A program made the translations under genes and the position numbers. Positions 18,045 through 26,630 of a stretch of 64,000 nucleotides of DNA are shown here, piece after piece. The stretch is taken from the NCBI RefSeq assembly GCF_002080045.1, contig NZ_MUIN01000011.1, forward strand, positions 1-64,000, given 5' to 3'. Numbering within the stretch: the stretch's first letter is position 1; each line of letters begins with the position of its first letter. Below the pieces are notes generated by a model. The model made no database searches. It saw only the letters and a list, made by a program, of their open reading frames with translations, and was not told the DNA's origin. Source of the DNA: Pseudomonas sp. Bc-h (GTDB lineage: Bacteria > Pseudomonadota > Gammaproteobacteria > Pseudomonadales > Pseudomonadaceae).

Positions 18045-18608
18045 TCAGGGTTCCAGGCCGATGGGAAAGAACTCGCCACCGCTCCAGACACCCAGCCAGC
18101 GTTGCCCATCGACTTCACGGGACACCGCCAGATCGACCAGTTGATAGAAGACGTTGCGGTGAATCAGTGCTTCAAGGTTGGTGCGCACATGAACGTACGG
18201 CGCTGGCTCCTGAGTCTCAGGATCGATCGTTACCCTTAATGGGTGTTCGGGCCCAGCCTCGACCCCATCGTCTACGTTGGTGGTGAAGCGCAGCACTTGC
18301 GACTCACCTTCGCCCACCACCTCCAGCAACACCGCCACGAAGGGTGCGTCGTCGACCTTGATGCCAACCTTTTCAACCGGGGTGATCAGGAAATAATCGT
18401 CGCCGTCACGACGAATGATGGTGGAAAACAGACGCACCATCGGTTTGCGGCCAATCGGTGTGCCCAGATAGAACCAGGTACCGTCGCGGGCGATACGCAT
18501 GTCGATATCGCCACAGAAATCCGGATTCCACAGGTGAACAGGCGGCAAACCCTTGCCGGTCTTGGGTATCTGCGCCAACAGATCGTTGGCTTTGCCCGGA
18601 CCACTCAT
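18045..18608 (-). CDS. DUF1285 family protein
   Basis: A 187-residue soluble protein of a conserved gammaproteobacterial family of unknown function. No signal peptide or TM helix is visible. Recognisable pieces are the region with VHLWNPDFCGDIDMRI, then GTWFYLGTPIGRKPMVRLF near residue 45, and the C-terminal WLGVWSGGEFFPIG. It begins 10 nt after the DUF4823 lipoprotein stop, so both share a transcript. Confidence 0.82.
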   Translation of the reverse strand: MSGPGKANDLLAQIPKTGKGLPPVHLWNPDFCGDIDMRIARDGTWFYLGTPIGRKPMVRLFSTIIRRDGDDYFLITPVEKVGIKVDDAPFVAVLLEVVGEGESQVLRFTTNVDDGVEAGPEHPLRVTIDPETQEPAPYVHVRTNLEALIHRNVFYQLVDLAVSREVDGQRWLGVWSGGEFFPIGLEP

Positions 18609-18618
18609 ACGCTACTCC

Positions 18619-19224
18619 TCAGCGGGCTTCGACGCCCAACAGGCTACGAGCGTAATCCTCCATAGGCGGGCCTAGCAAATCCTCGGGCTTGGTATCGTGC
18701 AGTGTCAGCAAGCCGCCACGGCTGTGAATGCGCGCCGAATCGATGAGATAGCGGGTGCTGGTCTCGATCAGCATCAGTTGAATGACACCACTGTCGATGC
18801 CCAAACGATCCACAGCCTCCTGGTCAGACCATTCGTCAAAGTTGCCGATGCGATCGTCAGCCTTGGCGAAGCGGGTGTAGAGCAAGTAGTGCGCGCCAGC
18901 CGCTCGTGCCTCGTTCATGGCGTCGTCCAGCCCTTCCGGCGCACGCGCGCGGCGGACCATCGGGAAGTACTCGATGAAACCGTTGAAGGCCTCTTCGGCG
19001 ACCACATTGGGGCGAGGATAGGCGCCGCCCGGCGGAGCGAAAGCACCTTGGGCGATATAGATGAACGAGTCCGGCTGCAGACGGAAATTATTGATGCGAC
19101 GCGTCGAGCTGTGGTCCAGCAGGCCCGCATCGCTGAGCTCGTCATGAGCACCCTGTGCCAGATCGCTGACGTGCATGCAGCCACTCAATGCCAACAACGT
19201 CAGCAGTAAAACCAGGCTACGCAT
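18619..19224 (-). CDS. DUF4823 lipoprotein
   Basis: A 201-residue predicted lipoprotein. The ATG at 19224 has a strong GGAGG site and opens a clean lipobox signal (LLTLLALSGC); the ATG four codons upstream is less likely. The residue after the cysteine is Met, so outer-membrane sorting is expected. The mature part resembles DUF4823 (segment LQPDSFIYIAQGAF and the later AGAHYLLYTRFAKAD). Function unknown. It is followed closely by the DUF1285 gene. Confidence 0.8.
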   Translation of the reverse strand: MRSLVLLLTLLALSGCMHVSDLAQGAHDELSDAGLLDHSSTRRINNFRLQPDSFIYIAQGAFAPPGGAYPRPNVVAEEAFNGFIEYFPMVRRARAPEGLDDAMNEARAAGAHYLLYTRFAKADDRIGNFDEWSDQEAVDRLGIDSGVIQLMLIETSTRYLIDSARIHSRGGLLTLHDTKPEDLLGPPMEDYARSLLGVEAR

Positions 19225-19312
19225 TACTTCCTCCAAAGTCCGGCGACGGAAAACCGGCGAATGGCCGGGTAATGCAGCTTTTGCGCCATGTTCGAGGAAG
19301 CGCCGTCCGGCA

Positions 19313-20281
19313 TCAGCCGCCGATGATCTTCATGACCGTCGCGCCGCCGGAAAACGCCACGGCCTGCTTGTCATTCAGCGCCTTGATCAACAAACGCTGC
19401 AATGCCGGCAGCGCCTGATGCCGGGGCTTGTCGAAAAGATCGCCGACGTAATGCCGATTGCTGGAAGACAGACAGCCGTGTAGCCATCCGGTGGAAGACA
19501 AACGCAATCGCGAGCAGGTGCGGCAGAACGGCACGCTTTCGTTGGCGATCACCCCGAAGTGGCCTTCGCCGGGAATCCGGTAGCGCACCGCTGTGGCGTC
19601 CACGGGGGCATCGGCCTGCAGATATTCGTAGCGCTCGCCTATCAGCGACAGCAGTTGGGCCAGGCTGACAAATTGCTGAAGGAACCCGTTCTGATCGCTG
19701 GCCAGATGCCCCATGCGCATCAGCTCGATGAAACGCAGTTCGTATCCTCGCTCCAGGCAGTAGTTCAGCAGTGGCATGACCTGATCCAGGTTTTGCCCGC
19801 GCAGCGGCACCATGTTCACCTTTATCCGGATTCCCGCCGCCCTCGCCTGCTCCATGCCGTCGAGCACGGTCTGCAGATCGCCGCCACGGGCGATGGCGCG
19901 GAAGGCAGCGGGATCAAGGGTATCGAGCGAGACATTGATTCGGCTTATGCCGGCTTCCAGGAGAATCGGCAATTTGCGCGTAAGCAACTGGCCATTGGTC
20001 GTCAGGCTGATATCGCTCAAGCCCATCCGCCCCACCTCGCCCATGAAGCGCTCCAGCCGGGGGCTGATCAGAGGCTCGCCACCTGTAATACGCAGACGCT
20101 CGATCCCTGCTGCCTCAATCAGGAACTCCACGCCGCGCGCCATTGCCTCAGCCGACAATTCATTCTGCGCAGCCACCAGCCGCTTGCCGTCGGGCACGCA
20201 GTAGGTACAGGCGTAATTGCACGCAGACGTCAGACTGATCCGCAGGTTGCGGAAACGTCGGCCCTGGCGATCAACGATCAT
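19313..20281 (-). CDS. moaA: GTP 3',8-cyclase (molybdenum cofactor synthesis)
   Basis: A radical SAM enzyme that starts molybdopterin synthesis by rearranging GTP, together with MoaC. The N-terminal cluster motif is Cys21-x3-Cys25-x2-Cys28 (SACNYACTYCVPDG). The C-terminal GTP-side cluster cysteines are in FCRTCSRLRL and HGCL. The protein ends in Gly-Gly, the tail that MoaA needs for activity. 322 residues. No other moa gene is nearby in the window. Confidence 0.95.
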   Translation of the reverse strand: MIVDRQGRRFRNLRISLTSACNYACTYCVPDGKRLVAAQNELSAEAMARGVEFLIEAAGIERLRITGGEPLISPRLERFMGEVGRMGLSDISLTTNGQLLTRKLPILLEAGISRINVSLDTLDPAAFRAIARGGDLQTVLDGMEQARAAGIRIKVNMVPLRGQNLDQVMPLLNYCLERGYELRFIELMRMGHLASDQNGFLQQFVSLAQLLSLIGERYEYLQADAPVDATAVRYRIPGEGHFGVIANESVPFCRTCSRLRLSSTGWLHGCLSSSNRHYVGDLFDKPRHQALPALQRLLIKALNDKQAVAFSGGATVMKIIGG

Positions 20282-20423
20282 GGGAAGCTCCGGGAATGAT
20301 GCAGCGCGGCAAAAGCTGACTCATAAATCAGATTTTGGCAAGCATCATTCCGGACAAAGAAAAGCAGCTCGCCCGGCAGACGCGTTTGCGCGCCTGCCGA
20401 ACCGCTGAACAGCGCCCAAACGA

Positions 20424-21086
20424 TCAGGCGCCGACGATTTCCGGCTTGAGGTCATGGCCGGAGTCGGGGTCGCGCTTGCGCTTGTTGCCCATACGCACAC
20501 CGATATCCATCAGGAACTGGAAGAACCCTTCCTGATCTTCCAGCACATTGCTCCAGAACGGCGAGTGATAAAGCGCCACGGCGCCATGCACCAGCGCCCA
20601 GGCCGCGCAGTAATGGAAGTACGGCGGCACGTCTTCGAGCTTGCCTTCAGAGATGCGGCCCTTGATCAGCAGCGTCAGGTGTTCGAAGTTCGAGGCACGG
20701 ATCTTGTGCAGTTGCTCGACCAACTCGGGCACTTGATTGCCCTTGACCACTTTCTCTTCGAGCCGGTCGAACAGGCGATAACGCTGCGGATCGCGCATGC
20801 GGAATTCGAAGTAGGCGCGCGAAAGCGCTTCCTTGTCCTTGTCGACATCGGCAGAGTGCAGCAGCTCGTTCAAATCGCGCTCGTAGTCGAGCATCAGGCG
20901 CAGGTAGATCTCCGCCTTCGACTTGAAGTGCTTGTAGATGGTGCCTTTGCCAATACCCACGGCATCAGCAATCATCTCGACGGTGACACTGTCTTCACCC
21001 TGTTCGAGAAACAGCTTTAGCGCGGTATCGAGAATTTCCTGCTCACGGCGCCGAAACTCACGGACCTTACGAGGTTCTTTCTGCAT
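20424..21086 (-). CDS. TetR/AcrR family regulator
   Basis: A 220-residue repressor-type protein. The N-terminal helix-turn-helix runs from about residue 15 to 60 (ILDTALKLFLEQG ... IGKGTIYKHFKSKAEI). The rest is an all-helical ligand domain not recognisable by eye. The ATG at 21086 is preferred; a TTG at 21107 would add 7 residues, and neither has a clear ribosome site. It is divergent from the class V aminotransferase across 76 nt, where TGCA-N6-TGCA at 21135-21148 could be an operator. Control of that neighbour is an inference. Confidence 0.85.
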   Translation of the reverse strand: MQKEPRKVREFRRREQEILDTALKLFLEQGEDSVTVEMIADAVGIGKGTIYKHFKSKAEIYLRLMLDYERDLNELLHSADVDKDKEALSRAYFEFRMRDPQRYRLFDRLEEKVVKGNQVPELVEQLHKIRASNFEHLTLLIKGRISEGKLEDVPPYFHYCAAWALVHGAVALYHSPFWSNVLEDQEGFFQFLMDIGVRMGNKRKRDPDSGHDLKPEIVGA

Positions 21087-21162
21087 AGGAGGGGGCTGTG
21101 GGTTCAAAATCGAAGCCGCACATTATGCCTAACTTGCAGCAAATTGCACGGATCATCCGACC

Positions 21163-22296
21163 ATGTATACGTTTCATGACGAATTCGCCCAAGCCCGGGA
21201 TTTGCGTTATCTCAACCATGCAGCAGTCGGTCCCTGGCCCAAACGCACGGCAGCTGCGGTGCAAAAATTCGCTGAAGAGAACGTTCTACTGGGGGCGCGG
21301 GACTATCCAGACTGGATGAAGGTCGAGCAGCGGCTTCGTGAACGCCTTGCCCGGCTTTTGAACGCACTGTCGACCGACGACATCGCGCTGGTCAAAAACA
21401 CTTCGGAAGCCCTGTCATTTGTCGCTTTTGGCCTCGACTGGAAAGCGGGCGACAACGTGATCATCAGCGACGAGGAATTCCCGTCCAACCGCGTCGTCTG
21501 GGAAGCGCTGAAACCTCAAGGCGTGGAGGTTATTCAGGTCAGCTTGCAGGGCGCTGATCCTGAGGGTGCGTTACTGGCAGCCTGTGGACCGCGCACGCGC
21601 CTGCTCTCCATAAGCTCGGTCCAGTTCGCCACCGGAACGCGCGTTGACATTGAGCGACTCGGGCAAGGGCTGAAACAGCGCGGCGTGCTGTTTTGCGTCG
21701 ACGCGATTCAACATATCGGCGCCCTGCCTTTCGACGTGCAGGCGAGCCAATGCGATTTCGCCATGGCCGATGGTCACAAATGGATGTGCAGTCCGGAAGG
21801 TCTCGGGGTGTTCTACTGCCGCGCCGAGCTGCGGCCACAACTGCAATTGCATGAGTTCGGCTGGCACATGCTCGAACATTCAGGGGATTACCAGCGCGAT
21901 CAATGGCAACCCGCCGCCAGCGCTCAGCGATTCGAGTGCGGCAGCCTGAACACGCTTGGCGTGATGGCACTCGATGCGAGCCTGTCGCTGCTGGAAGAAG
22001 TGGGCATTGATCAGATCGGCAAAGCCGTTACCGATCGAGTGATGTGGCTGGAGGAAGGGTTGAGCACAATCGATGGCGTGCGCTTGCACTCCACACGGAC
22101 CACCGAAAGGCGCTCGGGCATTCTGACATTCAGTCTGGACCACATCGCCACAGCCGACGTCTGGCAACAACTTATGCGCAATCAGGTGGTGTGCCTGCCG
22201 CGCGGGCCCGGGATAAGATTTTCGCCGCATTTCTATACGCAGTCGCGGGTGATCGAAGAAACTCTTGCCATAGTGAAGCGCATTGCCATGCATTGA
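21163..22296 (+). CDS. Class V aminotransferase / cysteine desulfurase-like PLP enzyme
   Basis: A 377-residue PLP enzyme of the class V fold. The PLP lysine is in ADGHKWMCSPEGLG near residue 208, the aspartate that contacts the pyridine is in CVDAIQHIG, and NTSEALSFVA binds phosphate. The mobile cysteine loop typical of working IscS/SufS desulfurases is not obvious, so an aminotransferase, lyase or kynureninase-like role is as likely. It is transcribed away from the TetR gene, so may be TetR-controlled. The next feature downstream is the rgsA candidate. Confidence 0.85.
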   Translation: MYTFHDEFAQARDLRYLNHAAVGPWPKRTAAAVQKFAEENVLLGARDYPDWMKVEQRLRERLARLLNALSTDDIALVKNTSEALSFVAFGLDWKAGDNVIISDEEFPSNRVVWEALKPQGVEVIQVSLQGADPEGALLAACGPRTRLLSISSVQFATGTRVDIERLGQGLKQRGVLFCVDAIQHIGALPFDVQASQCDFAMADGHKWMCSPEGLGVFYCRAELRPQLQLHEFGWHMLEHSGDYQRDQWQPAASAQRFECGSLNTLGVMALDASLSLLEEVGIDQIGKAVTDRVMWLEEGLSTIDGVRLHSTRTTERRSGILTFSLDHIATADVWQQLMRNQVVCLPRGPGIRFSPHFYTQSRVIEETLAIVKRIAMH

Positions 22297-22373
22297 GGTA
22301 TCAGCAGCGGTCTGATATTCCAAAACTGTTTAAAAAACGTACAACCTTGCGCTGGACGCCTGTGGATTATGAC

Positions 22374-22380
22374 CAATACT
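22374..22380 (+). promoter_or_regulatory. Candidate -10 element (RpoS-like) of the rgsA RNA
   Basis: CAATACT followed by TAA resembles the CTATACTTAA extended -10 used by sigma-S. It lies 7-8 nt before the proposed RNA start. I find no convincing -35, which sigma-S promoters often lack, and no clear GacA upstream palindrome. Confidence 0.4.
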
Positions 22381-22386
22381 TAAATT

Positions 22387-22507
22387 CGCTGATGCGGCAT
22401 CTCCCCCAAGTGCTGGCATCGGTAAAGGCACCCATGGATAGCGTGTCTTTGTTTTACTCCTAATGGTCTTAACCCGGATTCACCCCCCAGAACCCGGGTT
22501 TTTTTTG
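22387..22507 (+). ncRNA. rgsA: RgsA-like small RNA
   Basis: The 228 nt between the aminotransferase and tatD hold no ORF but do contain a promoter-like element at 22374 and a strong terminator at 22471-22507, defining an RNA of about 120 nt. In P. aeruginosa the GacA- and RpoS-dependent sRNA RgsA (P16, about 120 nt) is encoded immediately next to tatD and near pilZ, the same neighbourhood as here. The RNA contains a C-rich stretch and a pyrimidine-rich run before the terminator, usable for Hfq binding. Identification rests on position, size and terminator, not on sequence recall. Confidence 0.7.
22471..22507 (+). terminator. Intrinsic terminator of the rgsA candidate
   Basis: AACCCGG (22471-22477) pairs with CCGGGTT (22494-22500) around a C-rich loop and runs into eight T in all. 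It is oriented for plus-strand transcription and lies just beyond the convergent tatD end. Confidence 0.88.
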
Positions 22508-22524
22508 CCTGCGATTTATGCCCC

Positions 22525-23316
22525 TCAGGCAGCGGACTTGACTCGCGCCAGTGGGAACAGGCGCTTGAAGTTCTCACTGGTCTGCTCGGCAAAGCGCTCA
22601 TAGCTTTCACCGCGCAACATCGCCAGAAACTCTGCCACTTCGCGCACGTATTGCGGAAGGTTCGGCTTGCCGCGATAGGGAATTGGTGCCAGGTATGGCG
22701 AATCGGTTTCCACCAGCAGCCGGTCAGCTGGCACCTTGCTTGCCACATCACGCAAGGCGTCGGCGTTGCGGAAGGTCACGATTCCGGACAGCGAGATGTA
22801 GAAACCCAGGTCCAGTGCAGCCCTGGCCATGTCCCAGTCCTCGGTAAAGCAGTGCAGAACACCGGCCTGCGGCAGAGCTGCTTCGCGCAAAAGCTGCAGC
22901 GTGTCCGCCCGTGCGCCACGGGTATGTACGATTACCGGTTGGCCAGTGACGTTGGCGGCTTGCAGGTGCAAACGGAACGACGCTTGCTGCAACTCGGCAG
23001 CTTCTGGCTCGTAGTGGTAATCCAGACCGGTTTCACCGATAGCAACTACACGCGGGTGATTAAGCTCGTTGAGCAGCCACTCCATCGCAGGCTCTTCACC
23101 GGGCTTGAGGTCCAGCGGGTGAATGCCCACCGAACAATCGACATCGTCATAACGCTCGGCCAGCGCCTTGACCGCACCGGCATTGTCGGCGCTGACGCCG
23201 ATGCAGAGGAAATGCCCCACACCCCGGGCGCGCGCTGCTTCCAATGCGTTATCCAGGGAGCCGGCGTGTTCGGTGAGATCGAGACGATCGAGGTGGCAAT
23301 GGGAATCTACAAGCAT
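22525..23316 (-). CDS. tatD: TatD family metal-dependent hydrolase
   Basis: A 263-residue TIM-barrel metal hydrolase; relatives are 3'-5' DNA/RNA exonucleases or D-aminoacyl-tRNA-type esterases. Metal ligands are visible: HCH in DSHCHLDRLD, the glutamate in IGETGLDYHYEPE, the histidine of VIVHTRGA, the histidine of VLHCFTE and the aspartate of ETDSPYLAPIP. It is the last gene of the long fab-pilZ minus-strand run and begins 14 nt after pilZ. Confidence 0.93.
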   Translation of the reverse strand: MLVDSHCHLDRLDLTEHAGSLDNALEAARARGVGHFLCIGVSADNAGAVKALAERYDDVDCSVGIHPLDLKPGEEPAMEWLLNELNHPRVVAIGETGLDYHYEPEAAELQQASFRLHLQAANVTGQPVIVHTRGARADTLQLLREAALPQAGVLHCFTEDWDMARAALDLGFYISLSGIVTFRNADALRDVASKVPADRLLVETDSPYLAPIPYRGKPNLPQYVREVAEFLAMLRGESYERFAEQTSENFKRLFPLARVKSAA

Positions 23317-23330
23317 GGGATCGCAGCAAC

Positions 23331-23687
23331 TTACATCGTATGGGTAGGACGGTCGGACTTCAGGGCTCCGGCCAGATAGTTTTCGATCATGTTGCGGGCG
23401 GTGTTGTCGCCGTCATTGAACTGCACGCCGACGCCCGCCGCGCGATTGCCTTGGGCGCCTTTCGGAGTGATCCAGGTCACCTTGCCCGCAACCGGGATCT
23501 TTTCGGGCTCATCCATCAGATTGAGCAGCATGAACACCTCGTCGCCCAGCTTGTAACTTTTGCTGGTGGGGATGAACAGCCCGCCATTCTTGATGAACGG
23601 CATGTAGGCGGCATACAGGACAGACTTGTCCTTGATGGTCAGGGACAGGATGCCGTTACGTGGACCCGGGCTCAGTGGCACGCTCAT
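23331..23687 (-). CDS. pilZ: PilZ, type IV pilus biogenesis protein
   Basis: A 118-residue founding-type PilZ domain protein required for type IV pilus assembly, known to bind PilB and FimX. The start at 23687 has a GAGGAAG site and gives the same length as P. aeruginosa PilZ (PA2960); the frame extends 10 codons further but without support. The RxxxR and (D/N)xSxxG motifs that bind c-di-GMP are missing: the second motif position reads IKNGGLFIPT. This agrees with the known lack of direct c-di-GMP binding in this PilZ type. Lies between holB and tatD. Confidence 0.95.
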   Translation of the reverse strand: MSVPLSPGPRNGILSLTIKDKSVLYAAYMPFIKNGGLFIPTSKSYKLGDEVFMLLNLMDEPEKIPVAGKVTWITPKGAQGNRAAGVGVQFNDGDNTARNMIENYLAGALKSDRPTHTM

Positions 23688-23730
23688 CTCAACTTCCTCT
23701 GGCAATACTGATGTCATGCAGATGGCCAGT

Positions 23731-24717
23731 CTAACCCTGTCCGGTCAGGGATGCCCACTGCACCAATAACGCTTCGAGCAATAAAACGCGGTTCAGGTTC
23801 GCCTTCGACAGCACTTTCTGACGCTGCAACAGCACCCAGTCCTGCATGGCCAGCACTTTGGTCTGAGCCGATTTCTGAGCCAGATACTGCAACACTTTGC
23901 GCATATCAGCCAGACCGAGTCCGTTTTCGTCATCGGTCAACTGGTACCGCAGGATCAGGTTCGACCAGTCGCAGAACCAGTCGAACAGCAACAACAGCGG
24001 AATGTCTTTCCAGCCTTCGGCCAATTGCGTCGGTGACTGCTGGCCCTTGAGCAGTTTCTTGACCCCGTCCACCACCAATGCACGCTGCTCACGAACGCCT
24101 TGCGCCTGAAGCTTGACCGCAGCCAGCGGAGAGCCTGCGGCCAGGGTCAGCAACTCGACGCGCTCATCTTCAGTGCATTCAGGCAGGGCATCCGCAAGCC
24201 AGGCGACACTCATCGCCTCGCTCGGCAACGGGCAGGCCTGCTGCACGCAGCGGCTCTTGATCGTCGGCAGCAAACGGCTCGGCTGGTGGCTGACCAGCAG
24301 CAATACGGTGTTGCCCGACGGCTCCTCAAGGCTTTTCAGCAAGGCGTTGGCAGCGTTGATGTTCATCGACTCAACAGGCTCGATGAGCACCACTTTGCGC
24401 CCGCCCATCTGCGCGGTCTGCACCACGAAACTGACCAGATCGCGGACCTGATCGACCTTGATCGCCTTGTCCGCCTCCTCCGGCTCCAACACATAGTTGT
24501 CGGGGTGGCTGCCCGCCGTCAGCAGCGAACAGGACTTGCAATGCCCGCAGGATTCCAGCCCTTCCGGTCGCTGACAGAGCAGCAGATACATCAGGCGTTC
24601 TGCCAGCGCCCGCTTGCCAATACCCGCCGGCCCATGCAGCAGGTAGGCGTGAGCATGCTGGGTGCGACCGGCCAGTTGCTGCCAGAGCGCTTGCTGCCAG
24701 GGATAGGCCTCAGCCAT
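23731..24717 (-). CDS. holB: DNA polymerase III delta' subunit
   Basis: Clamp-loader subunit, 328 residues. The start at 24717 (MAEAYPWQQALW) is chosen because the 68 upstream residues of the open frame lie inside tmk and look random. Visible are LLHGPAGIGKRALAE (P-loop-like), four cysteines of a zinc site (LLCQRPEGLESCGHCKSC), the SRC motif in TIKSRCVQQ, and the AAA+ sensor region. The start overlaps the tmk stop by 8 nt. tmk-holB-pilZ-tatD is a conserved order. Confidence 0.95.
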   Translation of the reverse strand: MAEAYPWQQALWQQLAGRTQHAHAYLLHGPAGIGKRALAERLMYLLLCQRPEGLESCGHCKSCSLLTAGSHPDNYVLEPEEADKAIKVDQVRDLVSFVVQTAQMGGRKVVLIEPVESMNINAANALLKSLEEPSGNTVLLLVSHQPSRLLPTIKSRCVQQACPLPSEAMSVAWLADALPECTEDERVELLTLAAGSPLAAVKLQAQGVREQRALVVDGVKKLLKGQQSPTQLAEGWKDIPLLLLFDWFCDWSNLILRYQLTDDENGLGLADMRKVLQYLAQKSAQTKVLAMQDWVLLQRQKVLSKANLNRVLLLEALLVQWASLTGQG

Positions 24718-25354
24718 GTTGACGTTCCGCGAGCAGCTTGAGCAGATCCGGCAGCAGCGTATCGAGGGAGGCCTGCACCTGATCCAGCGGCAAGGCCGCG
24801 TCCACCAGACGATAACGCTCACGTGCGGCAGCAGCGCGATCGAGATAGGTGCTGCGTACGGCTTCGAAAAACCCACGGCCTTCCTGTTCGAAACGGTCCA
24901 GACGCCCCCGCGCAGCGGCACGGGACAGACCGATTTCCACCGGCAGGTCGAATACCAGCGTCAGATCGGGACGCAGATCGCCTTGAACGAAATGTTCCAG
25001 CGCGCCAATGCGCTCGACCGACAGACCACGCCCACCGCCCTGATAGGCGTAGGTCGCATCGGTAAATCTGTCACACAGAACCACCGCGCCTCGCGCCAGC
25101 GCCGGGCGAATCACACCCGCCAGATGCTGAGCGCGGGCCGCGAACACCAGCAACAGCTCGGTATCGGCGTCCATTGCTTCGTCGCTGGGCGCCAGCAGCA
25201 GCTCGCGAATGCGCTCGGCCAGCGGCGTGCCGCCGGGCTCGCGGGTCAGCACGACGTCGATGCCATGACCGCGCAGACGCTCGGCCAGATACTCGCGATT
25301 GGTGCTCTTGCCCGCGCCTTCGGGACCTTCCAGGGTAATAAACAAACCAGTCAC
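24710..25354 (-). CDS. tmk: Thymidylate kinase
   Basis: Phosphorylates dTMP to dTDP. The P-loop GPEGAGKST is at residues 10-18, the DR(F/Y) motif in LCDRFTDATYAYQGGGRG, and the arginine-rich LID region follows near residue 145. 214 residues with a GTG start. The gene begins 19 nt after mltG and overlaps holB. Confidence 0.96.
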   Translation of the reverse strand: MTGLFITLEGPEGAGKSTNREYLAERLRGHGIDVVLTREPGGTPLAERIRELLLAPSDEAMDADTELLLVFAARAQHLAGVIRPALARGAVVLCDRFTDATYAYQGGGRGLSVERIGALEHFVQGDLRPDLTLVFDLPVEIGLSRAAARGRLDRFEQEGRGFFEAVRSTYLDRAAAARERYRLVDAALPLDQVQASLDTLLPDLLKLLAERQHG

Positions 25355-25373
25355 AGGCAGTCCTTAATCAGAT

Positions 25374-26627
25374 TCATTGCGGGCTCGGCTCGCCTTTCTT
25401 TTCGGCGTCGTCAGGTACTTGCGGTGTCGTTTCCGGTACGGCGGCAGGCTGTTCAGGCGGCTTTTGCTCTGCAGCCTTCTCGTCAGGCACTACCGGCTCG
25501 GGCGGTGACTTTTCCGGACTTGTCGATTCTGGCGCAGTCTCGACGGCAGGCTTTTGCGCCGGCACAGGATCGACACCCGGTGTCGGCACAACAATCGGCG
25601 CCGGGCTGGAACGGTAGTCGGCACGGCGCTTGAGCTGGAATTCCTTCACCGCAGCGTTGTGGGCATCCAGATCCGCCGAGAACACATGACTGCCATCACC
25701 ACGCGCCACGAAATACAGACTATTGCCCGGTACCGGATTCATGGCGGCATGAATGGCTTCGCGCCCCACCATGGCAATGGGCGTCGGTGGCAGGCCGGAG
25801 ATCACATAAGTGTTGTAAGGCGTGGCTTCTTTCAGGAATGCGCGGGTGATCTTGCCGTTATACCGCTCGCCCAGACCATAGATGACGGTCGGATCGGTCT
25901 GCAACAACATCCCCAACTGCAAGCGACGCACGAAAACGCCGGCAATCTGCCCGCGCTCCTGCGGTACACCCGTCTCCTTCTCAACCAGCGAGGCCATGAT
26001 CAGCGCCTGATACGGGTCAACGTACGGCACATCTGCGGCGCGCTTGTCCCACTCGTCCTGAAGGACTTCATCCAGGCGGTTGTAGGCCTGCTTGAGCAGC
26101 TCGGCATCGGTCATGCCTCGCACATAGCGATAGGTGTCAGGGAAGAAACGACCTTCAGGGAACACGTTGGGATGGCCCAGCTTCGCCATCACTTCACTGT
26201 CGCTCAGATTGCTCAGGGTCTGCTCAAGCTTTGCCTGCCTACCCAGTGCAGCGCGCACCTGGCGAAAGGTCCAGCCCTCCACCAGGGTCAGGCTGTATTG
26301 GACGACTTCGCCCTTTTCCCACAACGTCAGCAGAGATCGCGCATCCATGCCCGGCGTCATGCGGTACTCGCCACTGTGCAATGCCTGACCGGACAGATTG
26401 AACCGCCAGTAAAGCCTCAGCAGAAATGCGTCCTTGATCACGCCATCTGCCTCAAGGCGATTGAGCACCCCGGTAGGCGACGAGCCCGAGGGCACATCGA
26501 GAAGTTGTTCCTGAGTGAGATTGAGAGGTTGTTGCAGCGCGTTGTTCTGTTGCCAGAAGGCCAGACCCAGTAACAGCCCCGCCAGAACCACACCTGCTTC
26601 CAGCAAGACGAATAATTTTCGGATCAC
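25374..26627 (-). CDS. mltG: Endolytic murein transglycosylase with extended C-terminal tail
   Basis: An inner-membrane lytic transglycosylase that cuts nascent glycan strands. A TM helix (about 7-26) is followed by a LysM-like region and the catalytic YceG domain. The catalytic glutamate is in ASLVEKETGVPQERG and the later block TPIAMVGREAIHAAMNP is conserved. The usual protein is about 340-350 residues. Here 417 residues end in a Pro/Glu/Lys-rich tail of about 75 residues (from about 343) without recognisable domain. The start is GTG, 3 nt after the pabC stop. Confidence 0.94.
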   Translation of the reverse strand: MIRKLFVLLEAGVVLAGLLLGLAFWQQNNALQQPLNLTQEQLLDVPSGSSPTGVLNRLEADGVIKDAFLLRLYWRFNLSGQALHSGEYRMTPGMDARSLLTLWEKGEVVQYSLTLVEGWTFRQVRAALGRQAKLEQTLSNLSDSEVMAKLGHPNVFPEGRFFPDTYRYVRGMTDAELLKQAYNRLDEVLQDEWDKRAADVPYVDPYQALIMASLVEKETGVPQERGQIAGVFVRRLQLGMLLQTDPTVIYGLGERYNGKITRAFLKEATPYNTYVISGLPPTPIAMVGREAIHAAMNPVPGNSLYFVARGDGSHVFSADLDAHNAAVKEFQLKRRADYRSSPAPIVVPTPGVDPVPAQKPAVETAPESTSPEKSPPEPVVPDEKAAEQKPPEQPAAVPETTPQVPDDAEKKGEPSPQ

Positions 26628-26630
26628 GAA

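Noticed and set aside
22297..22463. Open frame running on from the aminotransferase region (22044-22463)
   Set aside because: It is in a different frame from the enzyme and covers the sRNA candidate. No ribosome site and no family pattern.
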